A stretch of DNA of 64,000 nt from Mya arenaria (taxonomy: Eukaryota; Mollusca; Bivalvia; Myida; Myidae): NCBI RefSeq assembly GCF_026914265.1, contig NC_069138.1:26193262-26257261 (forward strand). The letters are read 5' to 3'. Positions 1 through 10,416 of the stretch are shown piece by piece (the stretch's first letter is position 1; each line of letters opens with the position of its first letter). Made by a program: the position numbers and the translations under genes. Under the pieces are notes generated by a model, which had not been told where the DNA came from, did not search any database, and saw nothing but the letters and a program-made list of their open reading frames with translations.

Positions 1-3000
1 TCTGAAAACCGCATTGTGTAGGTTGCAGATATTTAGGAAAGAGCGGGAACGTAAATGACAACCTATTTCGAATGATTATAGCATCTCAGTACATGGATAT
101 ATCATATAACGACACCCACACATGTTTTACTCAAGAAGATTTATCGTTTAACAGTTATACGATATTTAACGACAGCCTGACCTGCCTTTGACAGCCGTAG
201 CCGGTGGGGACTAGCCTGTCGATATAGTAAATAAAAAAGTCCTTAGCGTTGGCGCGAATGTCTCAATGCTTCCCCACGAGTTTGCAAACAAACGCTGAAT
301 AACCAACGAAGTTAAAGGACTTATTAAGTAAATGGAACTTTCAAGTTCGTTTTAAACTTTAACTTTTCAACTTTCAAGCTTTCTAAATGAAAAAAAATCG
401 TATTCTTTCGGCGACCATATTAACGGAAATATTAGCGTTAAATGTTTGAATTGCCCAAACATGTCAATTTTAGCTTCATGGTACATGCATTCCGTATTTT
501 ATATAAATATATGCATTGTTTAAAGGGTGATTTGTGGAGATAAAACAGAAATTTGACAAAAAAATATTTTTCGTGGAAATTAATCACAGATTTGTGTCTG
601 TAGGTTTTAGTTTTACTTTTCGCATTGTAGAAAGTGCCCTTTCATTATTTGAAAGCTCATCGTTATGTGTGCACATGTTATATGATATGATATGTAGCCA
701 CGTATCGAGTAGCATTTCTTTTACTATAATTTCAATGTCATTGAATTAAAAATTGAATATGTTCATCATTGACATTTTTGGTTGATAAGGACTTTACATT
801 TGAGATACACACATCTTTTGCAACTCATTTTTAAGTAACTGAAAATTAACCTGATTTTATCATTCAGATAAATTAATGCTTAAACGTGCTGTAGTGTGCG
901 TCTTCAATTTCACTTGTGGTGTTCACTTACGCATCAGTAAATTCATATAAATCAAGCCTCAAGCAAGACGTATTAAAGGTGATAAGATATCGTCTAACAA
1001 ACCGTAAATGAATTAACACCAACGCTCTTAATAAAAACGAAAGCAAGCGAGGTAACGATGTAAATGTTTAAATGCCAGAGCAACCACATGTTCTAGGATT
1101 GGTATAATATCTTAAGAGAAAATATGTTAGAGAAAATATGTTATTTACGGTATTTCAAATGTCAAGGCTCATAACGTTTCTTAGAAATAACTTAAAAAGT
1201 CACACTCTTGGAGAATATACGATAAATGTGTATAAGCCCGTTTGTCCACCCGACATCAGGATGGAAAATAGTTCGGGATAGGTTGTGTTTCGTTTATGTA
1301 ACTACTACTGCGCTTATAGTCTACTTAAATGTTCTATGGATAGACTTTTAATATGTTAATAAGAAAATATATGTATTATACATCTATTTTCTTATGAACA
1401 TATTAAAAGTCTATCCATAATATATATAGTAAAGGAGGAACAAATACATTTCTTTCACTTAATAAATATAGCTAAAAATCACGGTTGTGAAATACAATTC
1501 AAATGTCGAATTCTTAGTATATATTTGTGCAAATTACAGTACAGCTCTTTCTGTCAAAACCATTTTACTCCTTACTCCTTAGCATAATGCAATGATAATA
1601 TATATATGTCATAGTTTTTGTAATAATTCTTGAAATTTTAACAAAATGTTTTACTTATCTAGAAATGGACAAGTAAGAGGCATAACAGTAGCAATCGTCT
1701 TTGATTTTACAAACAATAAGGGAAATGAAACTTGAGTTGCACGTAACTATAGCGGATCTTCGTTTTCATCTTCAGTGAATTCAGGTACAACAACTTGTTC
1801 CATACATTATGACACAAAAAAGGGAGATATATAAAACTTAACACCATATTTCTCTGATAGCATGAAATTGTATTTTTATGTCACTGGAAGTCAAGACAAC
1901 CGACAAAAGTAATATGTTTTAAAATTCTTTGAAAGTTTGTGTTTTGTTGTTTTTTTATTTAAAAATGTTCTAAAACATTTCATTTCCCGCAAAAAGAATG
2001 AACGTTTAGACTCAAAATAAAAATATAAAAATCAAAAAGCTTGGTATTAATCTATGAAAAAATAGTTTTCGCAAAAATATTGTAAGGTAAATTCTCATTT
2101 CAAAAGCGTATAGTGATTACAAGATGTATAACTTTTTGACCAAAGTAAAATCTTTTTATGAGTATCGATATTCCATATTAAGCACAAGAAAATACATACA
2201 TGCATACGTGAATTATAACTGAAACAAAATAACACACATATACTGAAAACATTTACCTACCGGTACTTGCCACAAAATTCAGTGACACTATATTGTAGTA
2301 TCACAGCTGAATTTCAAATGTTCAAAAGTATAATCAAATAACATGTAATTTATTTATGTCTCAAGCGCTGACGTATTATGAACAACACAATGTCAGTCCC
2401 TCTCTGCAAAATAATAAAACCAATTCTGAAGCAGCATGTCTTTTAAAGACCAGATTTATCAGGCGAGCGCGTTACATCGAAAACCGATATACGAGTAGAA
2501 ATATCCGGGCAACTTCGGAATGAAATGTCACTCGATATTACCATGTCCGCTCCAGCTCTCACCTTTTCAAAACAACGAATAATACTAACGGCCCATTTTA
2601 GGTAACATAAGCTTCCTTGATATTTGCGGACATTCTGGCATTTACAAAATGGAAACAAGAGTTAATGGGCTTTATTGGTAATTGATCCCCCATTTGATTT
2701 CAGTAAAGAGGTATTTTACTGGTTAGTTATTCGTATTGAGATTAACAATGTGCTCACTCGCACTTTGATTGTATTGTACTGTCAATGCCGATTTCAATTT
2801 GAAAGGAATACGAACCAAACAGTTGACGTTTCACGGAATTTATATGCGAGATAACAATAGGAGACATTTACACATGAGCTCACCTGTAACAAACAGTACT
2901 TTTAAATTTAAATGTTATTGAGGTGGTTTTCGATTTACTTCTTCGATAAATAAACATTAGCAAAGTGAAAATCAATGAAATTTTCAAATTTACCAAACAA

Positions 3001-5118
3001 TGTAGCCCAGAACTACATTATAAACGCCTTTTAAGTACTCAGATATCGACAAAAACCCGTGGTCAAAGTATTCACACTGCAAGAAAGGCCAAACGTTTGT
3101 TAGAAAAATGAGAACACCCACTCTCAAAAGTGTACTATTACAATGAAACTACGCACAAAATGTGTTACCAGTACATGTAAACATCAGTGAAATTTTATTT
3201 GAGATATTCGTGATTTCAAAATGATTAAAATGCGAAGGTAAATATAATGTGATAGTCGTCAACAATGAGCATACTGCTAGACCATTATAATTACAAACTC
3301 CGGAAAGTTCCAGATCAAACAACTCCATTTCGTACGCCGACAGCTTTATGCACGCAACTGCATTACGGTTTACATAGTGCAGTCACTTCTATAGAACTTT
3401 ATCTTAACATAAGGAATATGTATTTTGAAAAAAACTAAGACCTTAGATAGTATACGAAGACATATTCTTGCATAACAGACTTGCGTCTCCGCATAATTTT
3501 AATGGGCCTTGAAATTACAGTCTTAACACAACTTACGTTCAATCAGGCGTGAGCGGCCAGACTATCCTCCGCTTCAACTACAACAGAGCCTGGCCAGAGC
3601 TAGACTGTCTACCGCTTCGTCAATCAATGAGGCTTGCAAGTGTCGAGAGGCAGACTGATTTAATTCCAATTGGAACCTGCCTTCCATTTCATTTAACCAA
3701 ACTAAATAATGGATTAAGTGGATAACGACAGAGGAGTGGTCTAAAATGATTTAATATGGGTGGTACAGCAAGTGTTTGTATATACGTTCGCATAAGAGTT
3801 TAGTTGGTGGTCGCCAAGCCGGACCAGTGGGTTTTCTCCAGGTTCTCCTGTTTCCCAAACAACAGTGTGACTTAGTATAAGTTAATAAAACTTTCTTTAC
3901 AATCGCTGTAAAATAGGTAAAGTTTTAAATGTTAAGTTTTAAACAATTCTATTAAATCTAATACAATTATAAATATGACATCATTGACTATATTGATTGT
4001 TATAACCGACGACTTTTGCATATTTGTAACCTACATCCCCTGCTCATTTAACATGCACCAATAAGGCTTGGGTTAAATAAGTTTTAAAATTTGCCTACTC
4101 GTGCAGTAATGATCATGTGACCGATTAAACGTCAACTCGATTTTTTATATTGAAACAAATAAAAATAAGAGTAATGATTCTGAGATCTTCACATTGTATT
4201 TACTTTCTACATATACCTTTATCCTGATACTAATGTGAAAAACTACAGAACAAAGTTCAGTAGCCAAAAGTTTAAACATAAACCCGGTTTAATGGCACTG
4301 TGTTAACGCCAAAGACATAGAACACAAAAACAAAAATCACGAACAAGAAATATTGAAGAACAGCACAAAACTCCACAAACAGCCCAGTGCATATAAACTA
4401 TATTAAAAACTAGGTATGTTTATCAAGGATTGTTAGTTACCTCCTTGGAACGGTCAGTAAAATGTAAATTTACTGGGGGTTTAAACCAGTTTACGTGCAC
4501 AAACCTCACTCTTATCCAAACAATCCTAAATAAAGAAAAAAGTGTGAAAGGTAAATCTTATCAAAGCGCATTAACTTGAGGAAACTTAATAATTAAACAA
4601 ATAATAATAGTTAAACCCCAAGTATTTCAATGATTAGAAATCCCAACTCTATCTGCAGACGGAGGAATACAAATCAGAGCACCTAAAGCATAAACTTTTC
4701 AAAGATACGATGAACCGATCAATAACTCTGTTTACAAAAACATTTTGTGTTCGTCAAAGTTTTCATTTATATATTCCTTTTGACGTTTTCTTTTCTTGAT
4801 CCCTGGAAAACATATGTGTCTCTATGTGTTCAACGAAGCAAAGCTAGAAATAAAATCATTACTGTTCTCACCATATGTTAACTGAATACAGAAAACACAA
4901 GATAAATGTGCTGAAAAAATGACATCTGGACGCAGCTGTACGGCATCCTTGATTAAATATCATGAACTAGAAATATAATATTTTGTCTTTATATCGAATC
5001 AATACATAGCGTCTTAAGCATTCATAAAATGGGAAATAAATACAAACTTGTAATCCTTCCTTTACAACGGTTCGGGACATTGATTAAGTAAAGTTTGAGT
5101 TCTACCAGCATTATAATC
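1..5118. other. AT-rich non-coding flank
   Basis: No coding exon is recognised on either strand. The open frames here are short (at most about 80 codons), are not flanked by consistent splice sites and do not resemble known proteins. The only clear structure is the hairpin at 1335-1419. Confidence 0.6.
1335..1419. repeat. Foldback (hairpin) element, 35-bp arms
   Basis: Left arm 1335-1369 starts TATGGATAGACTTTTAATAT and right arm 1385-1419 is its reverse complement with one mismatch, around a 15-base spacer. The whole element is 85 bp and sits in non-repetitive AT-rich DNA. The size and near-perfect arms suggest a small MITE or foldback element. No transposase is nearby. Confidence 0.8.
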
Positions 5119-5525
5119 GTCTCTGTTGCCAAGTGGTTAAGCTTCCGCCTACGAAGCGGGAGGTCGTGGGTTCGATCCCTGGCCGCGTCATACCAAAAGA
5201 CGTTAAAAGTTGGTACAAGTAGCTCGCTTGCCTGGCGCTCGGCATTTAAAGGGTAGTGCATGGAAAAGTGGTGTACTCAGTACTGGTTTAACCCAGGAAA
5301 AGTGTACCCCGTGCATCGGTGCTTTACACCGAGCACGTAAAAGAACCAAGGGGTCTCTTCGAAAAAGAGCTAGGGTATAGTACCCGGACCTCCTTGTATC
5401 CCACCACTGTCTCTTCAGCGTGCTGTACCTTCAACAAAAACAAAGGAGCCTGTTGGAAATAAGTGCTTGCACTTTCACGGGTTATCCTTGACCGCAAGGT
5501 CTAAAACAATACATACACATAAAAG
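5119..5525 (+). mobile_element. tRNA-derived SINE, apparently full length
   Basis: The first 75 bases look like a tRNA gene: A-box-like TTGCCAAGTGG at 5127-5137, a seven-base anticodon loop CTACGAA inside a TTCCGC/GCGGGA stem (anticodon ACG, Arg-like), and a B box GGTTCGATCC at 5169-5178. A tRNA-unrelated body of about 330 bp follows, containing GCTCGCTTGCCTGGCGCTCG at about 5221-5240, with an A-rich tail near 5500-5525. The body resembles the conserved central domain of metazoan/bivalve SINEs as I remember it; that family assignment is not verified. It is not a functional tRNA gene, because the acceptor stem does not pair cleanly and a long body follows. Confidence 0.8.
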
Positions 5526-5689
5526 CAACCCCACTGTTTTTACAATAAAGCATGGACAAGTCCGATAAAAATTAAAGCACATGAAGGGCAATTTCACTGA
5601 CATCATATTCGATAAACTGTTGTCATATCAATAAAAATCTCGTCAAATGACCATTATATGATAGCTCTTTCAATGTACGGGAGAGCACA

Positions 5690-6072
5690 TTACCTCATTT
5701 TCCCGAATAATATTAGGACCAAGCTCTAGAGCATACTGTTTGGTGATCATATCAACTGTAGCCTTCGTCATTGTGTATGCCAATTGCCCAGGAACTGCTT
5801 GCTTGGACCAGATGCTGGACACAATTACGATAGATCAAGGCTTTCTTGTTGCTACCATTTTCTTTCCAACAGACTACATCGCCTTGACGAGTCCTACAAC
5901 TTGTGAATCACTAATGCTCAGAAACTTCTGTCGGGGATAATCCAGTGATTAGAGGGATGCCAGTTTGTGCTGCGTTATTTACAAGCCCGTCCAAAACTTC
6001 TATTCCTTCCAGTTTGTTGTTATGCGTTTCCCACTTCCCGTTATCTGCGTGTATTGGTTGTATTCCTGTTCT
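5690..6072 (-). pseudogene. Short-chain dehydrogenase/reductase pseudogene fragment
   Basis: Read on the minus strand, this gives the middle of a classical SDR enzyme. The structural motif LVNNAAQTG is encoded around 5966-5992. Further on come a VSS catalytic-serine motif and AYTMTKATVDMITKQYALEL, with the catalytic YxxxK at 5763-5777, followed by LGP. The order and spacing match the NNAG, catalytic Ser and YxxxK blocks of carbonyl-reductase or L-xylulose-reductase-like enzymes. The frame is broken by several stops and at least one frameshift between the NNA block and the VSS block, and the N-terminal cofactor-binding part is missing. A possible intron acceptor lies near 6072-6078. It is a decayed copy of a housekeeping-type gene, not related to the glycine-rich cluster. 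The exact SDR subfamily is uncertain. Confidence 0.75.
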
Positions 6073-6783
6073 AAAACCAACAAAGACAAATGAATAAAGG
6101 AATAAAAAGAATCCACACCAGGCATCAAGAGTGCTAGATAGAGAAGGTCGTAACCTTTATACCACTGCGGTATCGAAATGCGACGTTTTTTACAATCCAT
6201 GACTTACCAGGAGTTGTCTGCTTCAAAATGTTTCAGCATAAAAATGTTTATCTTTAAGTTTTACTTGTAAAATACACATACTTTAGATCACAACTCTCTT
6301 TTTTGGACGTTGTTTGCTTTCAGTGAGTTACGGTAAGGTAGATTTGAAGAGGTTTAAATGAAACCAGTGGATTGATCAATTGGGATCAATTATAATATAC
6401 ATAGATTTGCCGGTAATTTGTAATGATCTCTTTATTTGATGTCTTTTTGCAACTAAATGGAAGTTAATTTCATATCTAGAAATGCATATATCGTCTGTCG
6501 TTCATGTGTTGTGGCGAAATATGTAGGCCGTATATATAAATTGAATATATCATGTATATAATGACTAACAATGTTGCAGTGTATGACAATTATGTCAAAT
6601 AAAGTGTGTTTTATCTATATGTAGGCCTTCATCCTGAGGCCTCTAGACAGGGTAATGTTTAAATTGGTTATTTACCTTGTCCCTGTAGTTTCCGTTGTAC
6701 TATTCAAACATCATCAGAACCATTGAAATAGGAAAGCCCATCAGACACATGTATACTTTTGCGAGTAACTTAAAACTGTTCCG

Positions 6784-7912
6784 CGATGTACTCCTGAAAG
6801 CCATGGTTAACAATTTTGCTGCGCTGTAGTCCTTAAATTGATGTTTATTGACCAGCCATGGACAACAATTCTGCTGCGCTGTAGTCCATGCACGGATGCT
6901 TATTTTACATCATTTTGCTGTGATGTAGTCCTTGCACTGATGTTTATTGACCAGCCATGGATAACAATTTTGCTGCGCTGCAGTCCTTGCACTGATGTTT
7001 ATTGCACATCCATGGTCAACAATTTTGATGCGCTGTAGTCCTCTGATGTTTATTGAACAGCCGTTGTTAACAATTTTGGTTGCGCTGTAGTCATTGCACT
7101 GATGTTACTGAATAACCATGGTCAACAATATTGCTCCTTGAACTTATGTTTACTGAACAACCATGGTCAACAATTTTGCTGCGCTGTAGTCCTTGAACTA
7201 TTGTTTACTGAACAACCATGGTCAACAATATTGCTGCGCTGTAGTCTTTGGATTGATGTTTACTGAACAGCCATGGTCAACAAATTTGCTGCGCTGATGT
7301 CCTTGAATTGATGTTTATTTGCCTGCCATGGTCAACAATTTTGCTGCGCTGTAGTCCTTGAACTAATGTTTATTGAACAGCCATGGTCAACAATTTTGCT
7401 GCGCTGAAGTCCTTGCATTGATGTTTATTGCACAGCCATGGTCAAAACAAATTTTGCGCTGTAGTCCTTGCACTGATTTTTATTGCACTGCCATTGTCAA
7501 CAATTTTGCCTCACTGTTGTCCTTGAACTGATATTTGTTGACAAGCCATGGTTAACAATTTTGCTGCTCTGTAACCCTTACACTTATGTTCATTGACCAG
7601 CCATGGTCAACATTTTGCTGCGCTGTAGTCCTTGAACTGATGTGTATTGCACAACCGTAGTCAACACTTTTGCTACGCTGTAATCGTCCTTGGACTGATG
7701 TTTATTGCTGCGCTGTAGTCTTTGGATTGATGTTTACTGAACAGCCATGGTCAACAAATTTGCTGCGCTGATGTCCTTGAATTGATGTTTATTGGCCTGC
7801 CATGGTCAACAACTTTGCTGCGCTGTAGTTTTTTCATTGATACGTATTGCACAGGAAAGGTCAACAACTTTGCTGCCGTGAACTCCTCAAACTGACGTTA
7901 ATTGCACAGACA
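6784..7912. repeat. 55-bp tandem repeat array, about 20 copies
   Basis: The unit is about 55 bp and contains CCATGGTCAACAATTTTGCT and GCGCTGTAGTCCTTG. Copies differ by scattered substitutions and small indels, with shorter or fused units near 7130 and 7690. The array ends about 1.4 kb before the promoter of gene A. A shorter array of the same unit lies at the matching place upstream of gene B. No reading frame stays open through it. Confidence 0.9.
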
Positions 7913-9200
7913 TTGTAAATCATCGTAATTGTTCGAGTTATATCTTCCATTTCAGCCTATGTTTTTTAAGGAATATTTTAGGAGTGCATTGTCCAATATT
8001 AAATCACATCGTTGGCGCCTATTATCTATATTTGTTCATTTTTGGTAAATATCAAGGAATCTGTTTCTATTCTTTCTGCCTTAAACACAATTTCAACAGC
8101 ATTTGCTAATTGGTTTCACACGTTAACGAAATAATTGTGCTTTTAAATATAGACATTTGTTCGGTGGGAGTATCGGATTTGCCGTTTATGCCAATGAAGC
8201 CATGGCAAATCGTCACAATCATTTCCACTAAATATTTTACACGTTTTCGACAAAACACGAACCATTATAATTATTAATATTTCTTTATTTGGTATCTGTA
8301 TTTCCATCTTTACAAATTTTAGTTTGAGCTCTCTAGGAAGTCAATTTCAATGAAAAAATTAATGTAGTTTCAACTTCCAAATCGTACTATTCTCAAGGTT
8401 AATAATTGAACATGTTTGTTAACATTATCACTGCTAAATGACAGAAGCAAATGCATTGTGCATAAATCAAATTAAATGAAACACCACACTATAATGGCAT
8501 GTTAGTAATTATGATGTGTTATAAAAACAATTTGTTGAGTAGTCGCATTGTTTTGATCTTAATAATCAGTTTTAGAAATATGATACAATGAATCACCCAA
8601 AGTGAATGTAGGGAATTATACAATTTATGTGTGTTCTATCGTTGTGGCAACCTGTTAATATTGAATAGTTTTGACAAAAAGGACTCATACGCGCAATCGT
8701 TACCAATTGTTCTCATTTGACAATCATTAAAAAATGACGCAAAATCAACGGATCGGCCCAACATTCAACAATATATCGTAAACAGGCATACTTGCGTTTA
8801 AGGACAAAACATTCAGAGAAGTTGTTTGGTTCCTTAAAGATATTAAAATAATTCTGTAAAAGCAAAGTACAAGCTGTCAAAAAAGCTAACCTATTAGTTT
8901 AATATAGCATTACCGACCGGAAAAGCAATTGATAAGTACATTACCATAAGTAACAACAAAAAACTACCAAATTAAGAAGACACTTAATTTAGAACAGACA
9001 ATAAAGGCAAATCGCCTGAGAATACTTTATTATTGAGTACACTTTAAAATGTTACAAAACCGAACCTAAACGTACCGAAGTCCCTAAACATTTCTGATAT
9101 TGGCATTTAAGGAAACGTCATTCAACAAAGTTAACAAGATCACTAGGTAATTATAAGATATAATTTATTGCAATTTTATAATCATAGACAATGTAATCGT
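7913..9200. other. Spacer between 55-bp array and promoter of gene A
   Basis: AT-rich sequence duplicated, with few differences, upstream of gene B (about 25086-26560). No exon, RNA gene or other repeat is recognised in it. Confidence 0.5.
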
Positions 9201-9253
9201 ATAAATGAACAATGAAGCATACGCACGTATAGTTCGCTTTCTTTGATCTGCGC

Positions 9254-9402
9254 GTTTACATAACATGCACGGCAATTACTTGTGCACTAATCACCCATGT
9301 AGTTGCTCTATAGATGAGCCAATGGGTTAAGGGAAATTTGGTATAAAAGCAGCCCCCTTTTGTTCACAAATCGCATTTGCCATCTTATCTCAAAGCATAA
9401 GG
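9254..9402 (+). promoter_or_regulatory. Promoter and leader exon of gene A
   Basis: CCAAT lies at 9319-9323 and TATAAAA at 9342-9348. The leader exon follows, starting near 9372 and ending at 9401 with donor GTAAGT at 9402. The leader text CATTTGCCATCTTATCTCAA is shared almost unchanged by all intact copies. GTTTACA at 9254-9260 matches a conserved block upstream of genes B, C and D and resembles a forkhead-type site. The exact transcription start is inferred from its distance to the TATA box. Confidence 0.75.
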
Positions 9403-9429
9403 TAAGTTTATGGATATTAACATAGCTTT

Positions 9430-10110
9430 TCAAAGCGTGATATAGTTGAGGTCTATTCAATATTGGTTTGGTATTGTGATATATGCCAGATTTATTCCTA
9501 AGTATACTAATGTATTCATTTATTTAGAAAGTGCAAGTCTTGAGAATATATACATATGTTTGCTTAGCGCGTTCAAAGTTAATTCAATTCAATTTTGATT
9601 TGGTATCAAGTAACATGCCACATTCATACCCATACCTTAAAAAGTATTCATTTATTTAGAATCCGCAAGTCCTTAGAAAATTTCATAATTATGTCTGCTT
9701 AGCACGTTCAAAGTTAATTTTAATTAAATTTTTGTTTCGTATTGTGAAGAATGCCTAATTCATTCCTAAATATTTAGTATCTGAAAGTCTTCAGAATATA
9801 TGCATAGTTTTTGCTTAGCAGGTTCAAAGTTAATTACAATTCAATTTTGGTTTGGTATCAACCAGTGGATATTCCAGATTCAATTCTAAGAAATTGTTCA
9901 TTTATTTGGAAACTGCAAGTCCTTAAAACATTTACATATGTTTGCTTAGCGCGTTCAATGTTAAGATCAATTATGGTTTGATATCAAGTATTATGCTTTA
10001 TTCAGTTCTAAGATTTGCTATTTAGATTTGCATAACGGGTTCAAAGTTAAGTTAAATATCTATTTCCGTTGGGTATGTGACAAATGCTAGATTCAATCCT
10101 AAGAATTTAT
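9430..10110 (+). repeat. Intron 1 tandem repeats, about 120-135 bp units
   Basis: Five or six diverged units, each with GCTTAGCGCGTTCAAAGTTAA-type text (near 9565, 9700, 9825, 9945 and 10035) and a phrase ending in TTCATTTATTTAG. They lengthen intron 1 of gene A to about 1.0 kb, against about 0.5 kb in B and about 0.4 kb in C and D. Gene B keeps only the last unit. Confidence 0.75.
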
Positions 10111-10416
10111 TCATATGTTTGGAAACTCAAAAAATCAAAACGCAAAAACAACAACGTAAATATAACTGACTTAATATCTATCGGAATACGACACATATCG
10201 AATAGAACATCATAGTTATAAAAGACACTTTTAAGTCTAGTATCGTATATGAAAAAAGGTTTGTGCACATTAAACAGTTAAATTTTATTCTATTTAAAAT
10301 AGTTTTCGTTTTCACAATGCTGTGAATGTCTTTGAATTGGAAGTAATTTATTTCTTGAAGAATTGTATTGGAATTATTAGGCTATGTATATGATATATTT
10401 CAGACAATCTACAGCA

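Noticed and set aside
5119..5195. Functional tRNA-Arg gene
   Set aside because: A and B boxes and anticodon arm are present, but the acceptor stem does not pair and a SINE body with a tail follows directly.
6784..7912. CRISPR-like array
   Set aside because: The repeats are continuous with no unique spacers, vary in sequence, and the DNA is eukaryotic.
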